From the NCBI GenBank assembly GCA_050084985.1, contig JBITNC010000001.1, forward strand, positions 35,960,001 to 36,024,000: a stretch of DNA of 64,000 bases, written 5' to 3'. A program made the position numbers and the translations under genes. The notes beneath the pieces were generated by a model. The model did no database searches, had not been told where the DNA came from, and saw nothing but the letters and a program-made list of their open reading frames with translations. This DNA comes from Nageia nagi. Its lineage: Eukaryota > Pinophyta. Shown here in pieces: positions 1 through 11,423 of the stretch (position 1 is the first letter of the stretch; each line of letters opens with the position of its first letter).

Positions 1-1375
1 GCATTCCATCTAGTAAATTCCTAAATTTGAGCTCTTAAGAGGTGTAATCCACCATTACTAAACCACCTTCTTCCATGATTTCATAAACACCTAGTTCATG
101 TGAGAAATACCCTAGCAATATTAGCTAAAAAGCATCAACATTACCCTTTATCGACTCATGAAATTGAAATAATATTTTAGGGTTTTAGTATAGGATATAA
201 TTTTCTAAGTTTTAAGAGGGACTATTTAAGGTTTAGGTTTCCAACTAGAATATTTTACATAGTATTTTATTTAGGGTATGGTTAGGTAGGTATTAGAATA
301 TCAGGTAATAATATTAGGTTGGTCATGTGGTTAGAGTAATAGGTGCTAACATTAGGTTATAGTATTTAAGTTAAATCCCACTAACATAATCAAACACTAA
401 CATTAGGTGAAGTTAAGTCTAGGTTAGATTAACATTTAACTAGGTCATTAACCCCCTTAAGTTATTCCACTAACCTTAGGTTAGATTTTAACCAATTAGG
501 TTAGGTTGCTAACCTTTAAAATCTAACAACATCCCATAATGATAAAAATGCAAAGGAATAATTCTAAAACTAAGATCTTAATAGATTATGATTTTGGGCT
601 TACCCCAAACTCATAATCCTTGATCCTGCCTAAGGTTAATAAGAAAATGTATTGATAAAATTCCCATATACCTACTATAAGATTATATTTACATCATAAA
701 AATATGAAAATGATAAGGCTTTATCATGCACAAAAACCTTGCCATCTCATAATATTGCCAAAATGCAAGTGTTCATAAATGAACACAAGGAAAATATCCC
801 ATAGGGTTGCAACCTCAAGGAGTGGTCCATCACAAAAATATCATAGACAAAATATGAGTCAATCAACTAGCATTGATTAGTAATAAGACCATTCTCAAGA
901 TTTAAAAGTTAGTAAAATTCTATTTAATAATAACATTTTTTGAAAAAAATGAAATTAAATATGATTTTCTTTCTACCTAAAAGCATGAACCATGTCATTA
1001 TGAAAGAATTTTTAGATATTGCAATACTTTGCATCAATAATAATTTCCACAAGAATATTATCCATCTTTGAAATGATGGAATCACTTTTTATCCCTTAAA
1101 AATCTCATCATCCTTCCATAATTATGTAGTGCATGAAACTTTTTTTTCATCATATATTTAAAAGCCTCATAAGCCATACTTTTCACTTATATCACTAAAG
1201 AATTATAATAATCAAATCTAGATAATAATATTTAGTAATTAAGTATAAAAAACATGATTTAATTCCACCAAAAACTTCTTGGTATTTTATCCATAGATAT
1301 TACCAAATCTACATTAACTTATAAAGAAATTACTACATATAATTTGGGCCCTTACAACAGATGTAAATATAAGCA
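1..1375. other. Non-coding AT-rich sequence left of the first element
   Basis: No reading frame of any size or recognisable protein was seen on either strand. About 230-530 is enriched in an irregular TTAGGT/TTAGGTT motif and its complement CTAAC, giving a low-complexity texture. About 905-1065 is one member of a dispersed repeat that recurs at 6848-6990 and 7060-7190. I see no promoter or RNA gene. Confidence 0.6.
905..1065 (+). repeat. Dispersed repeat, copy 1 of 3
   Basis: The stretch reads, in order, a run of A with ATGAAAT, then TTTCTTTCTACCT, ACCATGTCATTAT, TTTAGATATTGCA and TACTTTGCATCA. The same blocks occur in the same order at 6848-6990 and 7060-7190. Copies 1 and 2 sit on either side of the LTR element at 1381-6533, so the element appears to have landed in a locus already rich in this repeat. 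The family is not identified. Confidence 0.65.
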
Positions 1376-1380
1376 TAATA
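1376..1380. repeat. Target-site duplication TAATA, left copy
   Basis: TAATA directly precedes the TGTTATAATC terminus at 1381. The same five bases directly follow the TGTTAACA terminus at 6533. A 5-bp duplication is what an LTR-retrotransposon integrase produces, so this supports a single insertion. Confidence 0.8.
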
Positions 1381-2108
1381 TGTTATAATCAAAATAATAA
1401 TTATTTAGGTTATTTATAGAATAATTATATTCTTTAATTAACTAATAAAAATAAGAAATTGATGATATGAAAGATGAAAATAACTTACTTAACCTTAACC
1501 TATCAAAATTGTATTAATTGAAGACACAAACCTATGCTTTACTTGTGATGATGAATGAAGGCAAAATTTGATTGAAAGAGGATGAATGATGAGCTTTCCC
1601 AAAACATGGAGACCACTAATCCATTCTCAACCCAGTGATGATGCTAGAAAACCAAAAATAGTGCTTGATTACTATTTCAAAATGCCTTACCCTTTTACTC
1701 GATGTCATCATCCCAATTTTGATGCATAGAATCTTACTAGTGAAGGGATGAAAGATTATAGGAATACAAAGCTTAGAGTATAACAACATTTAGAGATGAT
1801 AGGTGATGTTAAGAAACGTAGATCAAGATTTACACAAGTGTATTATGACATATTAAGGATTTAGTTTTATATCATGTCATATCATATCTTTGATCATGCA
1901 TAACCCCTCCACCTTTATAAGCAACAAGTCTAGTGCTAAGGCTCCTCATTAGGCTTATTATGATGTCAAACAGACCAATTATCACAAAATATAAAAGTAT
2001 ATGAGAGTGCACATGTAAAAGAGTATGTATTTAATAAATTAAATAAATCATTTCAAATATATAAAAATGTATTTAAATTAAATCAAAATTTCTTTTTAGG
2101 TGTTAACA
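1381..2108 (-). repeat. 3' LTR of the gag-only element
   Basis: It runs from TGTTATAATC to TTTTTAGGTGTTAACA on the plus strand and pairs with 5808-6533. On the minus strand a TATA-like TTATAAAGGTGGAGG lies near 1906-1922. The adjacent polypurine tract at 2109-2121, read on the minus strand, fixes the element's orientation. Confidence 0.85.
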
Positions 2109-2121
2109 GATTCCCCACTTT

Positions 2122-4319
2122 AATGCTTTTGAGATAAAAGAAAATTAAAGTATGAATCCAAAGTATAACAAGATAAGTACAAAAATACTCAAAAATATGT
2201 CTTAGTGGACATTTTGGATGCCTAGTTTTTTTTCTTATATTATGTGCCCTCTCTGACTTGGCTATGACATGATGGAACTCTCATCATAAGAATAATCAAA
2301 GGAAAAGAAAAAGGTATCTAGAAAAAGAGCTTAGAGAAAAGCTATTTTTGCATAATATATCTAAATATAAACATTAAACACCATGATATAGAAAGTATGA
2401 TAAGAAAAGAAATATTTCCTTAGTTACTTACCCACCAAGATGAAAAACATGATAAATAATTTAGATTGATCAATTTGGTTTCCCAAGCCACCTTGTTGCC
2501 ATGGATTTTGATATGAATAGTCCTTCTTTATAAGGGAACCAAATGATAAGATTGATCCTTTCCTAAAAAATGAATAAAATGATAAGAGTGCCCCTCCCTT
2601 ATAGAGGAAGCCAATGATAAGAGCAATATCATGATATGAAAAGTATTTTGAATATATTATCAAATTTTATATGATAAATATCATTTAACAAATAAGAGCA
2701 CTCAGTTAGAATCAAGAAATGGCAATAAATGTATGATAAACAATATGATGTATTAAACATTTTAATGATATGTTTTACAAGCATGATAAATAATGCATAA
2801 TAAGTATAATATGATAAGCATGATATGATAAAGATAGCATTATATTACATGTTTAGCATATATTTTTCAATTGTATTTATTTGCCAAACTTAGCTTCCAA
2901 TCATGAAAAACACCATAAGATACATAAATCATTTAAAAACAATCATGATAATATATGTTAATAAATAATGATAATGAATGTCAATCATTTAAATCAGAAA
3001 TGTAATGTATGATAAAGATACTCAATTATAGAAAATGAATGCTCTTTTTCACATTTTTATTGATTATAGAAGATCAAAGTTTTTGAATAATGACTTTAAG
3101 AAAGAAATGAATTACCTTTTAAATACACACCATGATGGGTAAAACTCTTTTTTTATGAAAATGTATGATCTTTGTATTTTTAATGCAATGGCATCACCTA
3201 GAATACAACAGTGTTGTTGGAATCATGCTTGATTTTCCTAAAAACTTAATTGCAAGAAATATAGAAATGCATACATATAGAAAAAATAATTAAACATAGA
3301 ATATATTTACATGCATAACATTTATTTTGATGTATATATATCATAGCAAAAGTTTTAGCTCATCACATCATAGATTATTGCATAACTATCAATCTATATG
3401 GATCATTAAAATTAGTTAAGCATAAGGATTAATATGAAGAATAAACTTGAAAGATCATCATAAAAGAGAATCATCATGGTACTTATTGGTGCAAGTACCC
3501 AAAGGATGAAAATAAACTAAAAGAATCATCAAATAGTTATTTCCCCAAGTACCCCAGGAAGGATAATCAAATGAATTACAAAGATAAAGTTAGAGAAAAA
3601 TACCTAAACTTACTTTCAAATTGGGGGATTATTTTTCCTCCAAGAATTAGACAAGAGCATAAATATCCTTAAATACAAGAATAACATGTTTACCTTTTTA
3701 TTTACAATTTGAACCTACCATAGAAATATATATATAAAATTATCTTTATTTATTGCATAATTTATCCTTTTCTTATTGTTGTTCAACCTTCACTTTATCC
3801 TCTTATTACACTTTAACTTCTTGGGACACTCAAAAAATGTTGCAATTGATTCTATTAGTTTTTACTCACAATTTTTACTCATATCCATGTATAAGACCTC
3901 TTGAAATTTTTTGTTTCAAGATTTTCTTCACTAATGGAGCGACATTGCTGAGGTCCCTCCACTTATGAGTGGCATTGCTAAGTTTCTTCTAAACAAGGCA
4001 TACTGCCAAACTTCCCAAATTATAATATCTTCCATTTCACCTACCCCCAAGCTTGTATTAATATTTATGACTTATTATTATTCTTTTTGCTCAACTAATT
4101 CTTCTATTTCTATCTCATGTTCCTTATTGGTACCTCATTAACTTCAATACTATCTTTTATCTATAGTTGGATCATTTTAGAAAATTCATCTACTAAAATA
4201 TGAGGGTATATATTTGTATTATTGAGAGTCTATAAGTAATATTCTATATGCATGGGAGATATTTATATCAACTTGAACACACTTATTTCATCTAAATCAA
4301 ATTTTGAATATGATATTGT
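2122..4319 (-). other. Non-coding internal region where pol would be expected
   Basis: No pol motif is visible on the minus strand, and plus-strand frames here look accidental. About 2640-3010 is dominated by degenerate ATGATAA/ATGATAAG words, and 2530-2640 contains two related segments ending in AATGATAAGA. The tract fills the space between gag and the polypurine tract. In autonomous relatives that space holds protease, RT, RNase H and integrase. Confidence 0.6.
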
Positions 4320-5446
4320 TGAGTGGCTTTCTTAAGGTATAGTAGCACTTATATTATTAACTTGCAAATCATATTCACTAGATTCATAATAATCCTTACT
4401 ATCATTTGGATCATAGCTGATTTTACCATTATCAATGAGTTTTTACAAATTCTTCCTCAATGCAATACAACCATTATTCCTATGTCCTTTAACTTGATGT
4501 TAAAGACAATAAACATTTTCATTATACCATTTTGGATTTGGATCATTTTCTACTACCTCTTGTATTGGATGTGGCTCAATCAAACCTCATTGTAAACAAT
4601 CTTCATACATGATCTTAGGAGGGAGAGGGAGTATTAAATATTCTTTTTTCTTATTACCTTTTGGATCATCATTTCTCAATTTATGATCTTCTTTAGCTTC
4701 TTAGATATGTTTATCTTCTTTCTTTTATATGTCTTTTTCTAATATTTTGATAAATTATCATATTTTAGCTTTCCAATTTCCACCATACACTCTTCTTTTG
4801 ATTCAACTTATGAATAATGTTAGAAAAATAAAAATCCATATAATCCATAGCTATAAACCTTAATTCAGGGTGAATATTATCAACAAATGTTACTTTTACA
4901 AGTGCTTCTAACAAAGGGTCCTTAATCATACTCTATTTTTTTTTTAAATATTTGAGAAAACTTTTCTAATATCTCATTTTATCTATTATTAGTATTTATT
5001 AAATTAAAAAAAATTACTTATATATGGGCTTGATACTTAAAATGCATATAAAATTCTGAGATAAGGTGTGTAAAATAATTAATAGATTCAGTGAGTAAAG
5101 AGAAGTACTAATTTAAAGCATCACCTTGTAGAGTAGTTGGAAAATACTTGGCCATTAAATTATCATTTTCTCCAAACCATAATTTAAACTTCATCTCAAA
5201 AGCCTTAACATGTTCCATAGGGTCTTATTCTCTAGAATATGTATCAAACTCTAGTTGTACTTGAAGGTTGGGTACCTTAGTGTTGCAAATTTCATCACAT
5301 AATGTATTGGAATCCCTAGAAATAGGAGGATTACCTCCAATAGATTGATTGTTATCCCCAATGTTGTAGTCTTCACTTCTATATTCATTTTTGTAAAGCA
5401 TACTCTTGAAATTAGCTTTGGTTATCTCATCAAAGCTATTGACCAT
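4320..5446 (-). pseudogene. Retrotransposon gag pseudogene (Tat/Ogre-like)
   Basis: Gag forms the particle that packages element RNA. The chosen start at 5446 opens MVNSFDEITKANFKS and aligns with the gag starts at 44113 (minus) and 55949 (plus). An in-frame stop follows at about 5225. The frame then continues through the capsid-type stretch AKYFPTTLQGDALN, whose next codon is a stop where the relative at 55949 has Trp. A zinc knuckle of the form C-x2-H-x3-GH-x4-C lies near 4459-4511 and is followed by a KLIDNGKI-like tail. Frameshifts and several stops rule out a product. The domain order is known for plant gypsy gag. The assignment to this lineage comes from similarity to its two relatives in the window. 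Confidence 0.8.
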
Positions 5447-5807
5447 TGTAAGAAATTAAGCAGATACCATTTCTAAAATACTTGAAATGTAATATTGGTT
5501 CTATCCAAAAACCCTAGGGCTTTTTAATCCTTGAAAAATTACAAAAATTTACCAATTATATTTATCTATGGTTTGGAAAAAAATTTGCAATGCTATATCT
5601 CACCAAATTGACCAAAATGAGATTCAAAATTTAGGATTTTCTTCAAAAATCAAATTCAACTAAAATAAATATTTTTCAAATCCAATAATTTTTAAGCAAC
5701 AAAAATTTAAAGAATCATCACAACCAAAGAAAAATGAAAATTAGGGTTTTCAATAAAAGACTCCATAGAAAAATGCAATGTATCAAAGAAAAACTATGTT
5801 CACCAAT

Positions 5808-6533
5808 TGTTATAATCAAAATAATAATTATTGGGGTTATTTACAAAATAATTAAATTCTCTAGTTAACTATGAAAAATAAGAAATTGATGATATGAAAG
5901 ATGATAATAGCCTACTTGACCTTAACCTATCAAAACTATATTATTAGAATATACAAACCTATGCTTTATCTATGATGATGAGCAAGCCAAAATTTGATCA
6001 AAAGAGAATGAATGATAAGCTTCCTTAAGATATGAAGCCACCAATCCAACCTCAACCTAGCTATGATGCTAGAAACCCAATGATAGTGCTCAGTTACCAT
6101 TTTATAATACCTCACACTTTTGCTCAATATCATCATCCCACCTTCAATGCATAAAATCTTGCTCACAAAGGGTTGAAATATCACAAAAAATGCAAAGCTC
6201 AAATTATAAAAAAATCTAGAGATGATAGATGGCATTAAGAAACACCAATCAAGATTGATACAAGTATATTACCACCTATCAAAGATTCAAGATTAGTCAT
6301 GTCATGTCATATCTTTGATCATGCATAACCCCTCCACCTTTATAGGTAATAGGTCTAATGCTAATGCTCTTCCTTAGGCTTATTATTATTTTGAGCTAAC
6401 CTATTACCATAAAATATAAAGGTAGATGAGAGTGAACATGGAAAAGAACATTTATTTAATAAATTAAATAAATCATTTCAAATATATAAAAAAATATTTT
6501 AATTAAATTAAAATTCATTTTTAGGTGTTAACA
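5808..6533 (-). repeat. 5' LTR of the gag-only element
   Basis: It begins TGTTATAATC and ends TGTTAACA on the plus strand, pairing with 1381-2108. The TATA-like TATAAAGGTGGAGG, read on the minus strand, lies near 6328-6345. On the minus strand the LTR is followed by ATTGGTGAACATAG. The same ATTGGTGAAC follows the LTR at 55818, so this is the family's probable primer-binding site. The tRNA it would pair with was not identified. Confidence 0.85.
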
Positions 6534-6538
6534 TAATA
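6534..6538. repeat. Target-site duplication TAATA, right copy
   Basis: It matches 1376-1380 exactly and abuts the LTR terminus at 6533. Confidence 0.8.
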
Positions 6539-7480
6539 TAATAGAATGAATCAAAACAAAATGACTACTCAAAATGATAAAGGAAAGAGAAAGTCCAATA
6601 AAAACATATATACTTTTATCAATTTCAATCCAGCTATATCCAAGTATCTTCTTGATTCTTCTATCTTTCATCAATGTTCTTACTCTTTGAACATCATCTT
6701 AGCTATCCCTTTAATATAAATATTTAAAAGAAGAAAAAAATATGGAGGAAATTTAGGTACAAAAAAAGGATTGTTGCCACAAATTCCCCTATTCTTACAT
6801 TCTTATGTGATCTATAAGCACCAGGAAAACACATCCATACATTTAATAATCCTTTTTAAAAAAATGAAATGAAACATATTTTCTTTCTACCTTAAAATAA
6901 TACACCATATCATTATGTAGACTCTTTAGATATTGCATTACTTTACATTAATAATGATCTCTAAAATAACATTCTCCTACATCAATATACAAAGGCTATT
7001 ACATTCAATTAAATTTTTTATATTAATAATCAATGACATTGTCTACTTATATAAAATTTTACTAATAACACTTTTTTAAAAAAATGAAATGAAACATAGT
7101 TTCCTTTCTACTTGAAAATATGCACCATGTAATTGTGCAAGAATATTTAGATATAACATTACTTTGCATCACCAATAATCTCAATTACCTTAAGAGTAAA
7201 ACGACTTGATCATCATAATAAAATACAAATGGATAACTTAAAACTACATCCCCTTATACTTCCTCTTGAATTCTAGATTGGTCTTAATAATATCCTACTT
7301 ACAAATGAAAGAGGGTGATTATTATATATTTGGGATGGAAAAAATTATGTTTGGCATTAGTAATAATAATCTCCATATCTTCTTCTATAGATCCCATGGT
7401 GGTACATCCTAGAAGAATGTCAAGAAAAGGTTGCAAAAGAGTTTAGCTTTATCCCTAACAATTGTATCTTCTTAAAATTC
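6539..7480. repeat. Intergenic stretch with two copies of a dispersed repeat
   Basis: No gene was seen. Copies 2 and 3 of the repeat first met at 905-1065 lie at about 6848-6990 and 7060-7190, in the same orientation and only about 70 bp apart. Near 7379-7500 a second dispersed motif starts CCATGGTGG and is followed by GAAGAAT. It recurs near 10605-10710 and 15880-15985. Confidence 0.6.
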
Positions 7481-7489
7481 TCTAGAGCC

Positions 7490-8110
7490 TTTATAAAATA
7501 CATTTTTGTTCATATCTTATGATCATTGCAATATTTTAAACTTTGGCAATGAAGACCCTAAAAAACTATCTTGCAACAAGTTGATTCTAGACCATCATTA
7601 ACTCCAATCCACTTCCATAATTTATTTGGGATCATCTTCATCAAGTTTAATCATTTGATATATATAGAAACCATTATGAAACTATGAAACCCTAGTTGAA
7701 TCATGTGAATGGCATTACTTCTCTTTTGGTTGCAAATTGTAAGAGTCTTATTTAGTGGATAATATGTGAATTCTAAAGATGTAAAACTTCATAGAGCTAG
7801 CGAATAGAAGGAATTAATCTCCTTAAATACTATAGCATAAAATATGCTAAATCTTTATTTCCCAATATAATATAAAAATAAGAACTCTTATATGACCTTG
7901 ATATCCAAGAGGAAGTGTTAGTAATATAAAGTAGTAAAAAATGAAACTTATTATTTAAATACTCTTAAAAATATAAAGTAATAATAAATATTGCATTTAT
8001 CATCTAATTAGGTTAGCTATTATAATAAAATATGTAATTGATCTACTAAAGCATCCTTTTCTAATAGTATTATTTTATCATAATTAGACTATTTTTATGC
8101 CTCATAATTC
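7490..8110 (+). repeat. Direct repeat of about 550-600 bp, left copy
   Basis: It aligns with 14480-15094 in the same orientation and nearly full length. Shared blocks include AACCATTATGAAA, GAATAGAAGGAATTAATCT, TTGCATTTATCATCTAATTAG and a common end TTTTTATGCCTCAT. The two copies are 7 kb apart. They could be LTRs of a dead element or simply dispersed copies. No purine tract, primer site or matching target duplication was found to decide. Confidence 0.7.
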
Positions 8111-9039
8111 CTCCACACTTAAATTCTTACTACTCCTATAATACGCTTAATTGCCTTCTATAACTTTGTAGGGTACTTCCAAAATTATATGGGCTTCACA
8201 TATGCTCATACATTGGATCATTACCTTTTTTGGAAAATCAATTGATGATGCATTATCTTGATTTCAATCCATAATTGTCTCATGAATTTAAACTCCTTTT
8301 TCTACCAAGTGCACTAAATGTTTTTTTTTATGAATGGTCTTTGGAATAAAAACATCAAAAATTAGCTCTTCATTCACTTGGATTTTTGCTTCTTTATCCT
8401 ACTATAAGATGCAATAGCATAGATGAACTCCAAATGTATACTCTTATCAAACTATTCTTGTACAATCATGTGTTTGAATACCTATGTAAATAAGTCATTT
8501 CTATATATGTTCTAGAATATTTATGACTACCAAGTTATATTTATTTTGCTTCTCATGGGAATGAACAATCTTGTCTTACATTATAATTAGCTTCAAGCTA
8601 GTTTGTAACTTTATATCTCAACAAAGATGTTGTTCAGTATGTGCCTAATAAAATACATAAAAGTAACAAAAGGGTAAGTGCAGAGTAGTAAAAGTGTAGG
8701 AAAATTATTTTAGAAGCATGATAGGCTATTATTAAGAAAATTATAGCTTAGCAATGTTGTAATATTGTTGAAATGCAATCAAATGATATTCAAAATATTA
8801 TGAATAAATCAAGATTGCAACCTTGTCCAAAGAACCTCAAGGAATGGAAAAGCATGTTGATGCAAGAAAAATCATTTGTAGAGGAGGAAATTAGGATGGT
8901 ACTAGAGCTTGAATTCTCTAATTATGAGGTTAGTATTTTGATTTTGGAAAGCATAACAAAAAAGTAAGAGGAGGGGCTAAGACAATCCCTTATGGGGGTA
9001 TGAGCCCCTCTAGATATGATTTGAAGTTAGCTAAAAGAA
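8111..9039. other. Non-coding stretch with one short open frame
   Basis: A 64-codon open frame at 8773-8967 (plus) reads MQSNDIQNIMNK and contains PKNLKEWKSMLM. It lies just upstream of the DUF4283 fragment. It may be part of the same LINE ORF1 or chance, and I do not recognise it. The rest shows no coding signal. Confidence 0.4.
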
Positions 9040-9614
9040 ATATGGAGTACAAAAGGATGAGTATCCTTAGTTTCTCTTATAAGATAATTTTTGTTATTCA
9101 AGTTTTAGTTTGATGAATATTTGCAAAAAGTGATAGATATGGGTCCATGGTTTCTTTGGAAGAAAGGATTAGTTATCAAGCAATGGGGGAAAACTTTCTC
9201 TCCTAAAAGAAAAAATTTTAACTTCATTCCAACATAACTTTCTCTCCTAAAAGAAAAAATTTCAACTTCATTCCAACATGGGTCTCACTACTTGGACTTC
9301 ACCCATTTTGTTGGCACCCATGTGTAATAGCCATAATTGCAAAAGTAATGAGATCCCTTGTCATAATTGAGTAATCAACAAGATTGAAAATTAAGTTTAT
9401 AGATGGAAGATTTGTGGTTAATTTAGATATTTTCAAACCTATTATGAAGGAGATAAAATTAAAAATAAATTATGGAAGAGAATGGATGCAACCAATTGTA
9501 TATGAAAATATACCAGTACAATGTCAAATTTGTAAGATTTATGAGCAGTATGCAAAGGATTTCCTAAAAACGAAGAGGAGGGATGAAGAAAGAAGAGAAA
9601 AGGAAAAAAATTAA
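9040..9614 (+). pseudogene. DUF4283/zinc-knuckle LINE ORF1 fragment
   Basis: Plant L1-type LINEs carry an ORF1 with a DUF4283 domain followed by a CCHC knuckle, thought to bind element RNA. Here DLQKV-type sequence (EYLQKVIDMGPWF) is followed by KKGLVIKQWGKTFSPKR and NFIPTWVSL, the usual DUF4283 order. After a break, an open frame at 9384-9614 continues through FVVNLDIFKPI and YENIPVQCQICKIY. The knuckle near 9518-9561 keeps its first two Cys but lacks the Gly, His and last Cys. A 44-bp tandem duplication at 9192-9279 shifts the frame, and stops occur upstream. The tail is Lys/Arg/Glu rich. No LINE endonuclease or RT was found, so this is an isolated fragment. Confidence 0.7.
9192..9279 (+). 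repeat. 44-bp tandem duplication inside the LINE ORF1 fragment
   Basis: Units 9192-9235 and 9236-9279 are identical except for one T/C difference in AAATTTTAAC versus AAATTTCAAC. Because 44 is not a multiple of three, the duplication shifts the reading frame. In a window where old repeats differ at about a fifth of positions, near-identity marks this as a recent event. Confidence 0.95.
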
Positions 9615-11423
9615 AAGGAGTCTCAATATAAATAGAAAAAGCATGGGTGCAAATTATTTCAAAAAAAAAATAGGAAAAATTAAAATAATATAACTGAAAC
9701 ATAAACAAAATGAACCATGTCAAAAAAATAGTCAACTTCAAAAGAACTCCAATGGAAGAAATCAAGAACAAAAAATCCCTATGCAATGCTATTAATTTTA
9801 GGAGGAATAGATAGAGAAGAAATGAATTATAATACATATTTTTTTGAATATGAGGCAAAAAATATAGAAGTTATGGAAGGGAAAGATAGAGAAAAAATAA
9901 GGAGAGTGAAAAAAAATTGAGAAATACAGATAGTCAAGCAACAACACAACAAGAAGAAGGAAAAGATGGAATCCCATCAAGAAATATACTAAAGTCTAGA
10001 AAAATAACAAATGTTTAACAAAGACACGTTAGGATACCATACCAAGGAGAGAATAGAGAGAAACTCATTGAACAAGATATAGTGAATAGAAAGTAATTAA
10101 CTCTACATCAAATCAACAAATATCAGCCCACCTTTGGGATGAACAAAGGATTTTGTGAGTAGAATATTCTAGATATAAATAGGTAGTTGGGTTGTATCTC
10201 ATATGTGATTTAGATGTATTTTTATTACATTTTAATGATTTTCTATTAATACAATTTGTATAGTAGGTTGCATTAGGGCTACCAACAAGTTATAGTTAGG
10301 TAGCATCTAAACTTATTTTGTTAATAGTATTTTTGGAAATTTTCTTAGCTACCACTAGGTATAGCTAGGTAGAGGTTTACTATTTTGGAAACCATTTTGT
10401 GACTATTTTTTGTGGGGTCCAAATAAAACCCCTCATCACTTTTGATAATATAATTTATGATCATTATAAAAAAATACACACAACTGCAATATCAAAATAT
10501 GATACAAGCTAAATTCTATGTGCATTTATACAAACTAATCAAATGATAATAACCATAATGAATTGAATAAAATTCTCACATAATTATATTAATGTGACAT
10601 CTATACCTTTTCCATGGTGGCACATTATAGAAGAATACTAGGAAATGCTATAAGTTTTAGCTTCACACTTGATAAATGTATCTTCTTAAAACTCTATGAA
10701 GCTTTCTTAGCCAAACCATTTTCTTTTTCCCTGCACTTATATTCTTACTAATCTTGAAGTAAGGTCAACTTACATACATAATTCTCCAAGAGTTTATTGC
10801 TATTAAAACTACCTTATAAACTTTCTTTCCTTTCCCACCAAGAACACAAGGTTTTATAATCTCCTTTTCTATCCTTATATTTTTTTTAGTAACTAATGAT
10901 AGTAAAGGATTTCTAAAAATCAACTTTTGAGATTATTAATGTTTGAATTTTTTTGAGTTCCAAAGATGATAAAAAAAAGTTTTGTTCATGTTGCCAATCT
11001 AATAAGTAGTAAGGTCAATGCTAAAAAAATATAGAATATGATGAATATAATTTATCTAGATTTGACTACATGAATGTCCATACCCAACAGTGGTCAAGGT
11101 TATAATGGACCAATATATGCAAGAATGTATCAACTCCCAAAAGATTATATTCTTGAATTCAAGGATTATAAATTTGATCCATGTGTTACTCCTTTATATT
11201 TACTAATATTTGAGAAGGTACTACAAACATCAATGCCTATATTTCATCAATTTTTCTTCTTTTAGAGAATATATCTTCATGGCTATAATTAGTTTTAGAA
11301 TAATTGGTTAAAACAACCCTAAATTTACTTATAAATTGGTCTAAAGTAATGAAAATCATCGATTTTATAGGAGTGGTAAATAACTAAAAAAACTTATGAG
11401 AAAATATAGACTTGACTATAATT
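9615..11423. other. Non-coding stretch with a dispersed-repeat copy
   Basis: 9640-9990 is very A-rich and may be the decayed tail of the LINE fragment. A copy of the CCATGGTGG-initiated dispersed repeat lies at about 10605-10710, including ATGTATCTTCTTAAAACTCT. A short plus frame at 11074-11265 starts MSIPNSGQGYNG and is unrecognised and probably accidental. I see nothing else. Confidence 0.5.
11419..11423. repeat. Target-site duplication TAATT, left copy
   Basis: TAATT precedes the TGATG terminus at 11424 and is repeated exactly at 11914-11918, directly after the CATCA terminus. Confidence 0.8.

Larger units (their letters stand above)
1381..6533 (-). mobile_element. Complete LTR retrotransposon with gag only (TR-GAG/LARD-like), Tat/Ogre-related family
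   Basis: Two LTRs of 728 and 726 bp flank 3.7 kb of internal DNA, with the TAATA target duplication outside. On the minus strand the element reads 5' LTR (5808-6533), a broken gag (5446 to about 4320), about 2.2 kb of non-coding DNA, a purine tract AAAGTGGGGAATC (2109-2121), and the 3' LTR (1381-2108). The LTRs and the gag start match the Tat/Ogre-like elements at 38940-44974 and 55126-60833. Unlike those, no protease, reverse transcriptase, RNase H or integrase was found here. It therefore looks like a non-autonomous derivative that kept gag and depended on pol from relatives. The LTRs agree at roughly four of five positions by eye, so the insertion is old. Confidence 0.85.

Noticed and set aside
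3753-4595. Plus-strand open frames of 71 and 90 codons
   Set aside because: The second is antisense to the minus-strand gag zinc-knuckle region and the first lies in non-coding LTR-element DNA. Neither has a known motif.
9442-9980. Minus-strand frames of 138 and 60 codons rich in Phe, Leu and Ile
   Set aside because: They are antisense to the Lys-rich, A-rich LINE ORF1 tail. T-rich complement yields hydrophobic shadows.
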